64,000 nt of DNA. It comes from Bacteroidota bacterium (lineage in GTDB: Bacteria; Bacteroidota; Ignavibacteria; Kapaibacteriales; Kapaibacteriaceae). Numbering within the stretch: the stretch's first letter is position 1; each line of letters opens with the position of its first letter. The stretch lies in NCBI GenBank assembly GCA_018266735.1, contig JAFDZT010000001.1:279314-343313 (forward strand), given 5' to 3'. The position numbers were made by a program, and so were the translations under genes. Below, piece by piece: positions 16,414-24,858 of this stretch. The notes beneath the pieces were generated by a model. The model was not told the origin of the DNA. It saw only the letters and a program-made list of their open reading frames with translations, and did no database searches.

Positions 16414-18891
16414 TTAGAAGTTCACCGTTGCCGTGAGCGAGGCTTGCCGACGAAGGATGTTCCCACCGAAGATCTCGTAGTGAGCGCGATCAAGCGCGTT
16501 GAACACATTGCCGCTCACACGGATCGCATCCGTAACGTACACACCGGCCGAGATGTTGAGCACAGCATAGGCGGGTACGTACCCATCAAACAGACCAGCG
16601 ATCCATCGGAAGCCTTCAACATAGCGCAGCGAAACGTTGGCATCCCACGAGTTCGGCTTGATGTATTCCAGTCCAACGTTCACGCGATGTGGTGATGTGT
16701 TCGGAAGGATCTTCTGTGCGGTAACGGCATTTTCTTTCACATCCACACTGATGTAGGCGTAGTTCGCCCACACCTTGAGTTCGTTCGTGAGGAAGTAGTC
16801 CACGCTCAACTCTGCGCCATACTCGTTCACAATGGCGATGTCGGTCGGTGCGATCACAAGCGACGACTTGCCCTCATACGTGGTGATCTGTGATGGATAG
16901 GCAGCGTTGATCTTCGCAAGCTCGGCCATCATCACACTGTCGCCGATGCGGTCGAGGTTCGCATCGCCCGTATTGCTCTTCAACGTCGGGTAGATGTTCT
17001 GTGCGATCCCACCCAGCGGTGAGGCGATCAGGTTGGCACGCTGATTCCAGTAAGCATTTGCCGTGACGAACAGATTCTTGAGTATCTGGCCTGTGTAGCC
17101 AAGCTCATACGACAAGGCCGTCTCGGGTGTGAGCGTGTAATTCCCGGTGTTCCATCTTCCGGTTGCGGCCGTGAGATTCAAGTTGGCCGAGGTGGGCGTG
17201 CCGGCAACGGCAGAGACCACGGAGTCGACGGTGCGGTTCACACCTGCGAGGTTGGCAGGCGGACCTGCCGGAGATCTGCGATAGAGATCGGCATAGCTCG
17301 GACGCAAGAAGGCACGGTTGAAGGTGGCACGGAGGGAATGTCCTTTCTCGATCTCCCACACAAGTGCTGCCTTTGGAGAGAGCTGCGTGTTGAACATCGT
17401 ACTGCGATCCACGCGCAGCGCACCAACGAGGCGTAGTGCGGGTGTAATGCTGTACTCACCTTGACCGTAGATACCTGTGAAGTTGTTCGAGAGATCGTCG
17501 GGCTTGATGAGCGGATTGATGGCGGGATCGTACGTGGTGTTCACCAGTTGCAATTCTTGAATGACGCCGGCGACCACGCGAAGCTTGTCGTCGAAGAACT
17601 TGTCATTCCATTGTGCATCAATACTGTACACATTCGACTGTTCGCCCGAGTTCGCAAGTGCGTTGAACACGAGTTGTGGCTTTGGTGCGAAACGATTGCT
17701 CCACAAGGCTTGCACGTTGATGCGCTCGGAGTTGTAGGCAAGTCGCACAAAAGGCTTGCGAATGTCCTGCACAACAAGGCGACCCGTTTGATTCACATAG
17801 AACTCATTCCCCGAATACGTATAGCCACCTTCAAGAACGAATCGCTTCACGGCATCGATGTTGTAGTCCACACGCGCTGTTCCCGAATAGGCGAACGGAT
17901 GGAGGATGTTGCTTCCCATCGTATCGATCTTTCGCACGTCCGGTGCTAGTCCAGCATACTCAAGGCCGTTCAATGGCTTCGTCGTGTCCTTGAATCGCGA
18001 GTTGAACGAGTAGTTGTATTGATAGTCGGCACCGATGGAGATCTTGTAGGCCCAGTGTTCATCGATGGCACCGGCATGTCGTACCGAGGCACGATAGAGA
18101 TTCCATTCACCGGCCGTGAGACTTACGCGTGTACCGATCACATCGCGAGGATTCGTTGTCGTCACGTTGATCACACCGTTGTAGGCATTCTGTCCGTACA
18201 GTGCCGATCCCGGACCACGCACCACTTCGATCTGTTGCACATCACCAAGCACGCTCGAGAAGGAGTTCCATTCGTTCAAGTTGATCAGCGGTGTTGACGG
18301 ATCACGTCCGTCGATCAACACCAGCGTGCGACGATTGATCGAGTTGTTGAAGCCGCGTGTGTTCACATTGAAGTCGTTCGCACCGCTCCACACCACATCA
18401 ACACCGGGAAGATGTTCCATGGTCTTGGCGATCTGTCCATGCGAGCCTGCCAACTCGATCTGCAAGGGAGTGATCACCGAGATCGCCGCCGGTGCCTCGG
18501 TGAGTTTCTGTGCTTGACGGGCCGCACCGTAGACCACGATCTCTCCGGTGTTCTTTGCATCGGAACGAACAACGATGTTCACATTGGTCGTGTCGCCCTC
18601 TGTTGCAACGATGCCGCTGCGATCTTCGGCCAACCAACCAAGTCCGCGTACTTCGAGCGTATACGTGCCGGCCGGGATACCCTTGATCACAAAAGCCCCG
18701 CCGTTGCGCGAATACACGGAGAAGCGCTTACCTGCCACGGTGATCCGTATGCCATCCAGACGTTCGCCTGTTGCAGAATCGGACACCGTACCGGTGATCA
18801 CGGCCCCGCCTTGCGCAGCCAGTGACGCGGAGGAAAACGTGACAATTGCCAGAATACTGAGAACGAACACCAACACGGAGGAGCGTTTCAT
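16414..18891 (-). CDS. TonB-dependent outer-membrane receptor
   Basis: 825 residues from ATG 18891. The signal peptide ends near SLAAQ. A carboxypeptidase-regulatory-like domain (G-x-V-S-D-S-A-T-G-E, about 28-110) precedes a TonB plug (about 130-250, with N-T-R-G-F-N and V-V-R-G-P-G-S-A-L-Y-G). A 22-strand barrel fills the rest and ends ...LTATVNF. It imports an unknown ligand across the outer membrane using TonB energy. No SusD partner follows, so a siderophore, metal or small-molecule receptor is more likely than a glycan system. A TetR-type palindrome lies 25 bp upstream. The gene is convergent with the DUF2461 gene (6 bp between stops). Confidence 0.93.
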   Translation of the reverse strand: MKRSSVLVFVLSILAIVTFSSASLAAQGGAVITGTVSDSATGERLDGIRITVAGKRFSVYSRNGGAFVIKGIPAGTYTLEVRGLGWLAEDRSGIVATEGDTTNVNIVVRSDAKNTGEIVVYGAARQAQKLTEAPAAISVITPLQIELAGSHGQIAKTMEHLPGVDVVWSGANDFNVNTRGFNNSINRRTLVLIDGRDPSTPLINLNEWNSFSSVLGDVQQIEVVRGPGSALYGQNAYNGVINVTTTNPRDVIGTRVSLTAGEWNLYRASVRHAGAIDEHWAYKISIGADYQYNYSFNSRFKDTTKPLNGLEYAGLAPDVRKIDTMGSNILHPFAYSGTARVDYNIDAVKRFVLEGGYTYSGNEFYVNQTGRLVVQDIRKPFVRLAYNSERINVQALWSNRFAPKPQLVFNALANSGEQSNVYSIDAQWNDKFFDDKLRVVAGVIQELQLVNTTYDPAINPLIKPDDLSNNFTGIYGQGEYSITPALRLVGALRVDRSTMFNTQLSPKAALVWEIEKGHSLRATFNRAFLRPSYADLYRRSPAGPPANLAGVNRTVDSVVSAVAGTPTSANLNLTAATGRWNTGNYTLTPETALSYELGYTGQILKNLFVTANAYWNQRANLIASPLGGIAQNIYPTLKSNTGDANLDRIGDSVMMAELAKINAAYPSQITTYEGKSSLVIAPTDIAIVNEYGAELSVDYFLTNELKVWANYAYISVDVKENAVTAQKILPNTSPHRVNVGLEYIKPNSWDANVSLRYVEGFRWIAGLFDGYVPAYAVLNISAGVYVTDAIRVSGNVFNALDRAHYEIFGGNILRRQASLTATVNF

Positions 18892-18915
18892 GGGACTCTC
18901 GCTTGTTTTAGTAAA

Positions 18916-18933
18916 ACCGACCAGTCGGTCGGT
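18916..18933. promoter_or_regulatory. TetR-type operator-like palindrome
   Basis: ACCGACC and GGTCGGT form perfect 7-bp inverted arms separated by 4 nt. The site lies between the divergent starts of the TonB receptor (18891) and the LytTR gene (18975). ACCGACC/GGTCGGT half-sites are common among TetR/AcrR-family operators. Placement is right for repression of the receptor, the LytTR gene, or both. No tetR gene is in the window. Confidence 0.6.
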
Positions 18934-18974
18934 CACAAAACTACGAAAGTGAACACTTCTGTAACTTCACCGCC

Positions 18975-19844
18975 ATGTCCTTCCGTCTCGATGCCCTCTC
19001 CATCCTCCGCAGGCCCTTCCCGCGCGCCGAGTCGTCGTCGAGACGGTGGCTCAACGTGCTCGGCGTCAGCACCTTCGTCGCCCTCTTCCTCCTGGTCTTC
19101 GGTCCGTTCGGACTCAGCTCCACCTTCCCCAACCGCACGCTCATCATCGCCGGCTACGGTATCGTGACGGCCATCTGCATGGCCTTCCTCATCATCGTGC
19201 CGCCCTTCCTCCTTCCCAAGGCCTTTGCAGAGGAGCGGTGGACGGTTGGCAAGGAGATCTTGATGATGATGCTGACGATCTCGCTGATCGGTGTGGGCAA
19301 CACGGTGTATTCGTGGTGGGTGTTCGACTACGACCTTGGCCTGGAGCTCTTCCTCGTGTTCCAGGGTGTGACGTTGTTGGTGGGGAGCATTCCGGCATCG
19401 TTCATCGTCATCCTGCAGTATCAGCGGTATCAGTTGCTCTTCACGCGTGGTGCACGCGAGATCGAGTCGCACTTGCACATGCCCGTCGTACACGTGTCCG
19501 ACGCCATCGTTCGTATCGAGGATGATGAAGGAAAGAACGGCATCGACATCGGCGTCGACGACCTCATTGTGATGTCGGCCGCGGACAACTACGTGAATGT
19601 GATATGGCGGCAAGGAGGCAAGCGCACACAGCAGCTCTTGCGCACGAGTCTCAAGAGCATCGAGTCACGTCACACACTTCCGCCATCGTGGTTCCGCTGT
19701 CATCGAAGTCATATCGTCAACCTCAATGCCGTGGAGCATGTGCGCGGCAATGCACAAGGGTATCGGTTGCAGTGCGCGGAAGGTGTGGAGGTGGCTGTGG
19801 CGAGGAGTAAGAGCACGCAGCTAAGAAGCTTCGTGCGACACTAG
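18975..19844 (+). CDS. LytTR-family transcriptional regulator with N-terminal membrane domain
   Basis: 289 residues. Four hydrophobic helices between about 25 and 155 (LNVLGVSTFVALFLLVFG..., ILMMMLTISLIGVG...) are followed by a LytTR DNA-binding domain at about 185-285 (ADNYVNV, R-T-S-L-K-S-I-E, F-R-C-H-R-S-H-I-V-N, ARSKS). It probably binds DNA from the membrane with no response-regulator receiver domain. It is divergent from the TonB receptor gene and separated by the TetR-type palindrome. The last codons (V-R-H-stop) lie inside a 13-bp-type repeat that continues past the gene. Confidence 0.88.
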   Translation: MSFRLDALSILRRPFPRAESSSRRWLNVLGVSTFVALFLLVFGPFGLSSTFPNRTLIIAGYGIVTAICMAFLIIVPPFLLPKAFAEERWTVGKEILMMMLTISLIGVGNTVYSWWVFDYDLGLELFLVFQGVTLLVGSIPASFIVILQYQRYQLLFTRGAREIESHLHMPVVHVSDAIVRIEDDEGKNGIDIGVDDLIVMSAADNYVNVIWRQGGKRTQQLLRTSLKSIESRHTLPPSWFRCHRSHIVNLNAVEHVRGNAQGYRLQCAEGVEVAVARSKSTQLRSFVRH

Positions 19845-19880
19845 TGTGCGACACGGAGTGCGAAACTGCGTGGTATTCTT
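19836..19880. repeat. Isolated copies of the 12-13 bp CTAGTGTCCC-type repeat
   Basis: On the minus strand this reads GCACTCCGTGTCGCACACTAGTGTCGC, matching units of the array at 42820-42988. It starts within the last codons of the LytTR gene and provides its CAC-TAG ending. Confidence 0.6.
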
Positions 19881-19902
19881 GATTCCTTGATTCATAGATC
19901 GA

Positions 19903-19934
19903 ATTCTGTATTCTGTATTCTGTATTCTGTATTC
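19903..19934. repeat. ATTCTGT heptanucleotide tandem repeat
   Basis: Four perfect ATTCTGT units and a partial fifth lie in the 100-bp gap between the convergent stops of the LytTR and GNAT genes. The copy number probably varies. No coding role is visible. Confidence 0.85.
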
Positions 19935-19943
19935 CTCTTCACA

Positions 19944-20495
19944 TTACAACCATATCCTATACCTCAACCCATTCTTCACCCCATAATGCGGGTCCTTCGT
20001 GAATTCTCCTTGGAGGATCCCTCCATTTGCGAGGATGGTGCGTTGCGAAGCGATGTTGTCGAGATCGGTGGTGAGGTCAACGTACCGAAGTCCTTCCGCC
20101 TTTGCATACGGAAGGATCTCTGCAAGGGCACGCGTGGCATAGCCCCGGTTGCGCATGGATGGGATCACCGAATAGCCGATGTGACCAAGCACGTACGAGG
20201 GCAGCTCTTCTGTGCCTGGTTGCCAGCGCAAGCCGATGCTACCGCAGAACGTGTTGTCCCACATCCAGAGGCGCATGCCCGGTAGACGTGGCTTGAGTGT
20301 CCCATCCGGCATTGTGATCGGTCCGCCCCTTGCCTCCCTATCCACCATGCTCGCAACGAACGATGCAGGGTCAGCATCGATGCGTGCGAGTTCCTGAGCA
20401 ATGGCCGCATCGCTCAAGGTGTTGGGTGACCAACCGCTTTCCAAGGCGGCACGGTAGGAAGGGAGATGATCGAGTGAAGGGATCACTAGCAGCAT
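19944..20495 (-). CDS. GNAT-family N-acetyltransferase
   Basis: 183 residues from ATG 20495 (the frame extends to 20624, but that would overlap the upstream gene and is not conserved in character). The acetyl-CoA loop is recognisable as S-M-R-N-R-G-Y-A-T-R-A-L near residue 120 (R-x-x-G-Y/x-A pattern), followed by the usual T-x-L-D-N-I-A-S-Q-R helix near residue 150. It transfers an acetyl group from acetyl-CoA to an unknown amine. It is the last gene of the five-gene minus-strand operon, 10 bp after the DHFR-like gene. Confidence 0.88.
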   Translation of the reverse strand: MLLVIPSLDHLPSYRAALESGWSPNTLSDAAIAQELARIDADPASFVASMVDREARGGPITMPDGTLKPRLPGMRLWMWDNTFCGSIGLRWQPGTEELPSYVLGHIGYSVIPSMRNRGYATRALAEILPYAKAEGLRYVDLTTDLDNIASQRTILANGGILQGEFTKDPHYGVKNGLRYRIWL

Positions 20496-20505
20496 ATGGC
20501 GCACC

Positions 20506-21048
20506 TTACACGACGTGATATGTGTTCTGGACGAAGCCGAAGGGAAAGGCCGTTGTGGACACGTGACGGAGCGCAACGTCGCGGTCGAGTGGACCGAAGA
20601 GCGGGAGTCCGCTGCCAAGGACAACGGGGATGAGCGTGATCGTGAGATCGGTGATCAGACCATCAGCAAGAAAGCTCTGAATGGTCTTGCCACCATCGAC
20701 ATAGACACGGTCGACGCCTTCCGATGCAAGCTGAGCGACAAGATCGCGCGGCGATGCGTTGAAGAGACGCACCGTTTCGGGAACGCCGACAGGGAGTGCA
20801 TGCAATGTGCGACTCAGCACAACAATGGGCATCGACCCGAATGGCCATTCGGGAAAACTGAGCACTTGTTCGAACGTGGCGCGACCCATGACGATGGTGT
20901 TGATGGTCGACATGAATGCTGCATACCCGCAGTCTTCACCGGAAGGGACCCCGGCATTGGCCTGCATCAGCCAGTCGATCGATCCGTCCGTCCGTGCAAT
21001 GAATCCGTCGAGACTTGTTGCGATGTACACGGAACATCGTAGTGACAT
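20506..21048 (-). CDS. Dihydrofolate reductase / RibD C-terminal-like protein
   Basis: 180 residues. The N-terminus S-V-Y-I-A-T-S-L-D-G-F-I-A, the motif T-I-V-M-G-R-A-T-F-E near 50-60, and V-D-G-G-K-T-I-Q near 120 place it in the RibD_C/DHFR-like family, which binds NADPH. Such small stand-alone proteins are usually of unknown substrate and are distinct from true folA. It sits 3 bp after the upstream secreted-protein gene and is probably co-transcribed with it. Confidence 0.9.
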   Translation of the reverse strand: MSLRCSVYIATSLDGFIARTDGSIDWLMQANAGVPSGEDCGYAAFMSTINTIVMGRATFEQVLSFPEWPFGSMPIVVLSRTLHALPVGVPETVRLFNASPRDLVAQLASEGVDRVYVDGGKTIQSFLADGLITDLTITLIPVVLGSGLPLFGPLDRDVALRHVSTTAFPFGFVQNTYHVV

Positions 21049-21051
21049 GTT

Positions 21052-21600
21052 CTATTCCTCTGTTTCATTGAAAACGACCGATCGCAGAAAGACCAGAAAA
21101 TCCTCCTTGACCTTTGGAAGAAGCTCTTTCGTGGAGTCGCAAATGATCTCGATCCCGAGGTTCTTGTAGATCATGTGTCCAACGTAGATGGAGTGTGCAA
21201 CTCCCTCCGACGTATACGTTGCCTCATAGCCGACCGACTTCTTGTACGAAAAGGTGTGCGTTTCAGAGGTCAAGACCTTGGTGACCTTGTATGGGAAGGC
21301 AGTGCGTTTTGCGACCGAATACATGACGAGATCAGATGGATCAGGAACCTTCTCGATGATGATGGCGATCACGGGTGACACCATCTGCCCCTTCTTGTCC
21401 TTGATGGGCGTATGTGTGAACATCAGAAATCGCTTCTGGATGGTCGTATCGAATTCGTCTCGTTCGGCACTCCACCTGGTCGTGTCGGGAACGTCGAAGT
21501 AGACGTTCGTTTGAAACGCCGAGATGTAGGCAGCCTCTTGCGCAGAGGCAACAGATGCCAAGGCGGCAAGGATCACCGCAAGGACAAGTATGAAACGCAT
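21052..21600 (-). CDS. Secreted protein of unknown function
   Basis: 182 residues from ATG 21600 (M-R-F-I-L-V). Residues 1-20 form a signal peptide ending SVASA-Q, so the mature protein is probably periplasmic. The rest is alpha/beta, with no cysteine pair apart from a single Cys and no motif I recognise. It lies in a run of small-enzyme genes, 26 bp after the DUF1801 gene, and is probably co-transcribed. The function is unknown. Confidence 0.75.
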   Translation of the reverse strand: MRFILVLAVILAALASVASAQEAAYISAFQTNVYFDVPDTTRWSAERDEFDTTIQKRFLMFTHTPIKDKKGQMVSPVIAIIIEKVPDPSDLVMYSVAKRTAFPYKVTKVLTSETHTFSYKKSVGYEATYTSEGVAHSIYVGHMIYKNLGIEIICDSTKELLPKVKEDFLVFLRSVVFNETEE

Positions 21601-21626
21601 TCGCACTCCTTCATTACTATGGATCG

Positions 21627-22013
21627 TCACTTCTTCTTTGCCGTTGCTTTTGCTTTTGCCTTTTCCTTCTGTTGCTTCACGCGGAACCTCACGATCTTTT
21701 TGATCAGACCTGTGGGCAATGCCTTGGTATGCGGAAACTGGATCGATCCCTTCGCGTGCACGTAGTTGTCGAGCTGATCTTCAAATGCCGCCACTCCGGC
21801 GGAGCCGGGATAGAGTCCGATGTGATTCTTGAATGCGGCGAAATGCACTAGGTTACCATGCAGGTAGAATGTGGGCATGGAGTAGCTGATCTTCTCTGTG
21901 GCCTCGGGAGCTGCGGCCGCAATGGTGGCACGCATCGCTTGCAGTCGTTCCTGGATGGAGGGTGGAAAGGTGGCGATGTAGTCGTCGACCGATCCGGTAT
22001 GTGATGTTCTCAT
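21627..22013 (-). CDS. DUF1801 / iron-chaperone-like (YdhG/frataxin-like fold) protein
   Basis: 128 residues. Y-I-A-T-F-P near the start, K-I-S-Y-S-M-P-T-F at about 40-50, and H-I-G-L-Y-P-G near 65 are typical of the DUF1801 family (YdhG-like, frataxin-like fold). The C-terminus is a lysine/alanine-rich tail (from about residue 110) that often shows low complexity in this family. Its ATG overlaps the stop of the methyltransferase gene (ATGA). The molecular role is unclear. Confidence 0.9.
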   Translation of the reverse strand: MRTSHTGSVDDYIATFPPSIQERLQAMRATIAAAAPEATEKISYSMPTFYLHGNLVHFAAFKNHIGLYPGSAGVAAFEDQLDNYVHAKGSIQFPHTKALPTGLIKKIVRFRVKQQKEKAKAKATAKKK

Positions 22014-22747
22014 ACGGCTACGGGATGTTTGGTGGCAACGAAGCGGACCATTCCGTTTGATGTGGTTTCGATGCGAACGTCAAAGCCGGCACCTTCCAGC
22101 ATCCGTTCAACATCATCAGTTGAGATCTTGAGCTTCCGGTATGTGCTCTGTTGCATGTGCCACTGGCCATCGATGCGGGTATGGACAATGTCGTGCACAT
22201 CCACATGATCTGCGGCGTTGACCAGAACGCAGGTCAGGATCCGATCTGCGTCACTTCGCACGGGAACGATCCGCACGGCTTCGGTGTGTGTGGTCAGATC
22301 ACGGTAGGTGATCACGAACATTCCACCATGTGCGATGGTCGAGGCCACGTGCTGCACGAGTGTGCGCACGTCATGCACAGTACCAAGATGCGAGATCGTA
22401 TCGCCCATGCACAAGACCACTGCCGGAGGTGCATGGACAAGGTCTCGGACGTCGCAGATGTCCGCCCGAACACACGTCACCGCCCACCCACCCTTATTCG
22501 CCTCGAGTTCATCGAGGAGTACTTCGCTCTCGTCGATGGCAGTGACGTTGAATCCACGGCGCGCCAATGGAATGGCATGCATGCCGAATCCGGCTCCGAG
22601 GTCCACTGCATGTCGACCCTCTCCACGCACAAGTCCGAGATCGTCGAGCTCCCGTGCACCGCGTTCGAGACCCTCGTCGAGGCCACCGACCATCCACGAG
22701 TAGATGGAAGCCAGAAGCGATCGATAATGGTCGGCTGATGTTGACAT
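22010..22747 (-). CDS. Class I SAM-dependent methyltransferase
   Basis: 245 residues from ATG 22747 (a longer frame to 22918 adds a non-conserved leader over the divergent promoter). Motif I is A-V-D-L-G-A-G-F-G-M near residue 47, followed by the acidic residue in V-T-A-I-D and the post-I segment V-V-L-C-M-G-D-T near 115. The substrate is not evident; the C-terminal V-E-R-M-L-x-x-A-G-F is common in small-molecule methyltransferases. It is the first gene of the operon that runs to 19944. Confidence 0.88.
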   Translation of the reverse strand: MSTSADHYRSLLASIYSWMVGGLDEGLERGARELDDLGLVRGEGRHAVDLGAGFGMHAIPLARRGFNVTAIDESEVLLDELEANKGGWAVTCVRADICDVRDLVHAPPAVVLCMGDTISHLGTVHDVRTLVQHVASTIAHGGMFVITYRDLTTHTEAVRIVPVRSDADRILTCVLVNAADHVDVHDIVHTRIDGQWHMQQSTYRKLKISTDDVERMLEGAGFDVRIETTSNGMVRFVATKHPVAV

Positions 22748-22878
22748 GGCGACACAAATATGGGAATTGACGTGCAGACCGACCTCACACAGCGTGCCAT
22801 CCACCCCTCGACGTTGCCATTCGGTCCCAACACGTGCAACTCGGCCCACAACAGTGGAACCGGACGTGATGGACGCCG

Positions 22879-22886
22879 TAGGTTTG
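22879..22886 (+). promoter_or_regulatory. Bacteroidota-type -7 element (TAGGTTTG)
   Basis: An exact match to TAnnTTTG lies 24 nt before the ATG at 22910. I did not find an equally good -33 box, so this is a candidate only. Confidence 0.3.
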
Positions 22887-22909
22887 CGCCGTTCATTCCC
22901 GGAGGACCT

Positions 22910-24238
22910 ATGGAACAACTACGGATCGTGATCCTGATCGTGCATATCGCGGCCGGTTTCGGCGCACTTGTGTTGGGTGCGATCAACGCCGTGCGGACGA
23001 AGGGCAACAGCTCGCACCGGTCGATCGGACGGTATTACATTGGATGCATGGTGGCCGTTGGAATGTCCGCCCTTCTCCTTGCCGCCCTTCGCCCCAACCT
23101 CTTCCTTGCCATGGTCGGACTGTTCAGTCTGCATTTGGCATGGGGCGGCTATCGGGCCACCAAGATCAAAACGGCTGCAGACATTCACTGGTCGGACAAT
23201 GCCACGACGGCGGCCGCGCTGTTGGCCGGCATCGTGCTGATCTCGCTCGGCCTTCTGCACGGGAATGTGGTGATGCTCGTCTTTGGCACGGGCTCGGTCA
23301 TGAATGCCCTTTCCGACCTGAACGTGGCGCGCAAGCTTCGCGCCGGCACCCTTTCGCGCGGTGCGTGGTTGCGACGTCATATTGGTTTGGTGAGTGGTTC
23401 CTACATTGCCGTGTGGACGGCCTTCCTGGTGGTGAACATTCCGTTCGATCCCGCCTACGTCGGTTGGCTCTTGCCCACAGCCATTGGTACACCGATCATT
23501 GCATATGCTACGAGAAAACACATGATGCGCTACGCGTTGATCCTCTGCCTTGCCGTTACGAGCATGCAGGCAGCCGTTGACAATTCCCTGTTCACTGCCG
23601 TCTTGCAACAACATGTGAAGGGCGGCGTGGTGTCGTATGCAACGTTGAAGACGGATGCACGACTCGACAAATACCTGAAGCAGCTCCGCGCGGAAGATGC
23701 CTCGGAGCTCACGGGCAATGAGCTCAAGGCATTCTGGATCAACGTCTACAATGCCTTCACCCTGAAGAAGGTCTGCGAGCACTATCCCGTGAAGTCCATT
23801 CAGGACATTCCGAACGTGTGGACGGAGAAGTTCATCACCATCGATGGTGAATCCTATTCGTTGAATGACGTCGAGAACAATCGCGTCCGTCCGCTTGCCG
23901 ACCTGCGCACACACTTCGCTCTGGTCTGTGCCGCGCAAAGCTGTCCGCCCCTACGAAGCGAAGCCTATACCGCGGGGAAGCTCAATGCACAGCTCGACGA
24001 CCAGGCGCGCACCTTCATGCGTTCTCCACGATGGAACACCTTCGACGTTCGCATGAGTTCATGCACGCTGTCGAAGATCATCGATTGGTACATCGGTGAT
24101 TTTGGCGGAATGTATGCGAAGGTGCTCAAGGCGCTGAGTGCGTATACGACCGATGACGTCACACGAGCGCTCAAGGGAAGCGGATATGCCTTTACCGTGT
24201 CGTTCAATGAGTACGACTGGGCGTTGAACGATCACTGA
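22910..24238 (+). CDS. Fusion: multi-spanning membrane domain plus DUF547 domain
   Basis: 442 residues from ATG 22910, with GGAGGA 5 nt upstream. Residues of about 1-200 hold six or seven transmembrane helices of a DUF2306-like type (HIAAGFGALVLG, S-H-R-S-I-G-R-Y-Y). Near residue 205 a second signal-peptide-like stretch (M-M-R-Y-A-L-I-L-C-L-A-V-T-S-M) leads into a DUF547 domain (about 225-435; F-W-I-N-V-Y-N-A-F, C-A-A-Q-S-C-P-P-L). DUF547 proteins are normally separate secreted proteins of unknown activity. The frame is continuous, so two ancestral genes appear fused, with the old signal peptide acting as the last helix and the DUF547 domain outside. The 3' end overlaps the convergent gene by 7 bp. 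Confidence 0.85.
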   Translation: MEQLRIVILIVHIAAGFGALVLGAINAVRTKGNSSHRSIGRYYIGCMVAVGMSALLLAALRPNLFLAMVGLFSLHLAWGGYRATKIKTAADIHWSDNATTAAALLAGIVLISLGLLHGNVVMLVFGTGSVMNALSDLNVARKLRAGTLSRGAWLRRHIGLVSGSYIAVWTAFLVVNIPFDPAYVGWLLPTAIGTPIIAYATRKHMMRYALILCLAVTSMQAAVDNSLFTAVLQQHVKGGVVSYATLKTDARLDKYLKQLRAEDASELTGNELKAFWINVYNAFTLKKVCEHYPVKSIQDIPNVWTEKFITIDGESYSLNDVENNRVRPLADLRTHFALVCAAQSCPPLRSEAYTAGKLNAQLDDQARTFMRSPRWNTFDVRMSSCTLSKIIDWYIGDFGGMYAKVLKALSAYTTDDVTRALKGSGYAFTVSFNEYDWALNDH

Positions 24239-24831
24239 TCCTCGGTGATCACGATCGTTCCGTCGGTCTTGATGACGACCACGGAGCCCGGCAGTTTCTC
24301 GGTTCGCACGAACTCTTCCGTGGCACACGAGAACACATGTCGTACCTGTTGCAGACGCAACGTCCCGTCCGCCTGCACAACACATCCGCGGAGCAGCGTA
24401 TTGTCGCAGTCGGTCTGCAGAAAGGCGATCAAAGCCTTGCTCTGCACCATCTCACCTCGGAGAGTGGCAAGGTAGATGTTCTCGTCGCGATCGGTGCGTT
24501 GTGCCACCACGTTCCGAACGTAGTACTCTGCTACGATGAATCCATTGTCGGTGGCGGAATCGTAGACCGTGCACTCCGCAATACGGAAGAGAAGAATGTC
24601 GGCGGACACAACGCCATTCGAATCGGCATAGCCGAACTCTTTCAGGAGTGGCGTTCGCACCGAGTCCACCGTGATGGCCTCTGCCGTCGGAAACGCCTCC
24701 TGCACGTTGAGCAGAATGGACTGTCCGATCGTCAGACATGAACACGTTTCGTTGCACGAACGCAGGTCGACCTGCTGCGCAGTGGCATACGGTGAAAACG
24801 CGAGTGCAAGCAAGAGAATGATCAAACGCAT
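24232..24831 (-). CDS. Secreted cysteine-containing protein of unknown function
   Basis: 199 residues with a signal peptide (MRLIILLLALAFSPYATA-Q). The mature N-terminus carries C-N-E-T-C-S-C, and four further cysteines (E-C-T-V, D-C-D-N, G-C-V-V, S-C-A-T) suggest disulfides in the periplasm. The C-terminal region has repeated beta-strand character. I do not recognise the family. It starts 27 bp from the divergent DUF1254 gene and converges on the DUF547 fusion. Confidence 0.75.
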   Translation of the reverse strand: MRLIILLLALAFSPYATAQQVDLRSCNETCSCLTIGQSILLNVQEAFPTAEAITVDSVRTPLLKEFGYADSNGVVSADILLFRIAECTVYDSATDNGFIVAEYYVRNVVAQRTDRDENIYLATLRGEMVQSKALIAFLQTDCDNTLLRGCVVQADGTLRLQQVRHVFSCATEEFVRTEKLPGSVVVIKTDGTIVITEDQ

Positions 24832-24858
24832 AGAACAAACATCGCATATTTGCCCATT

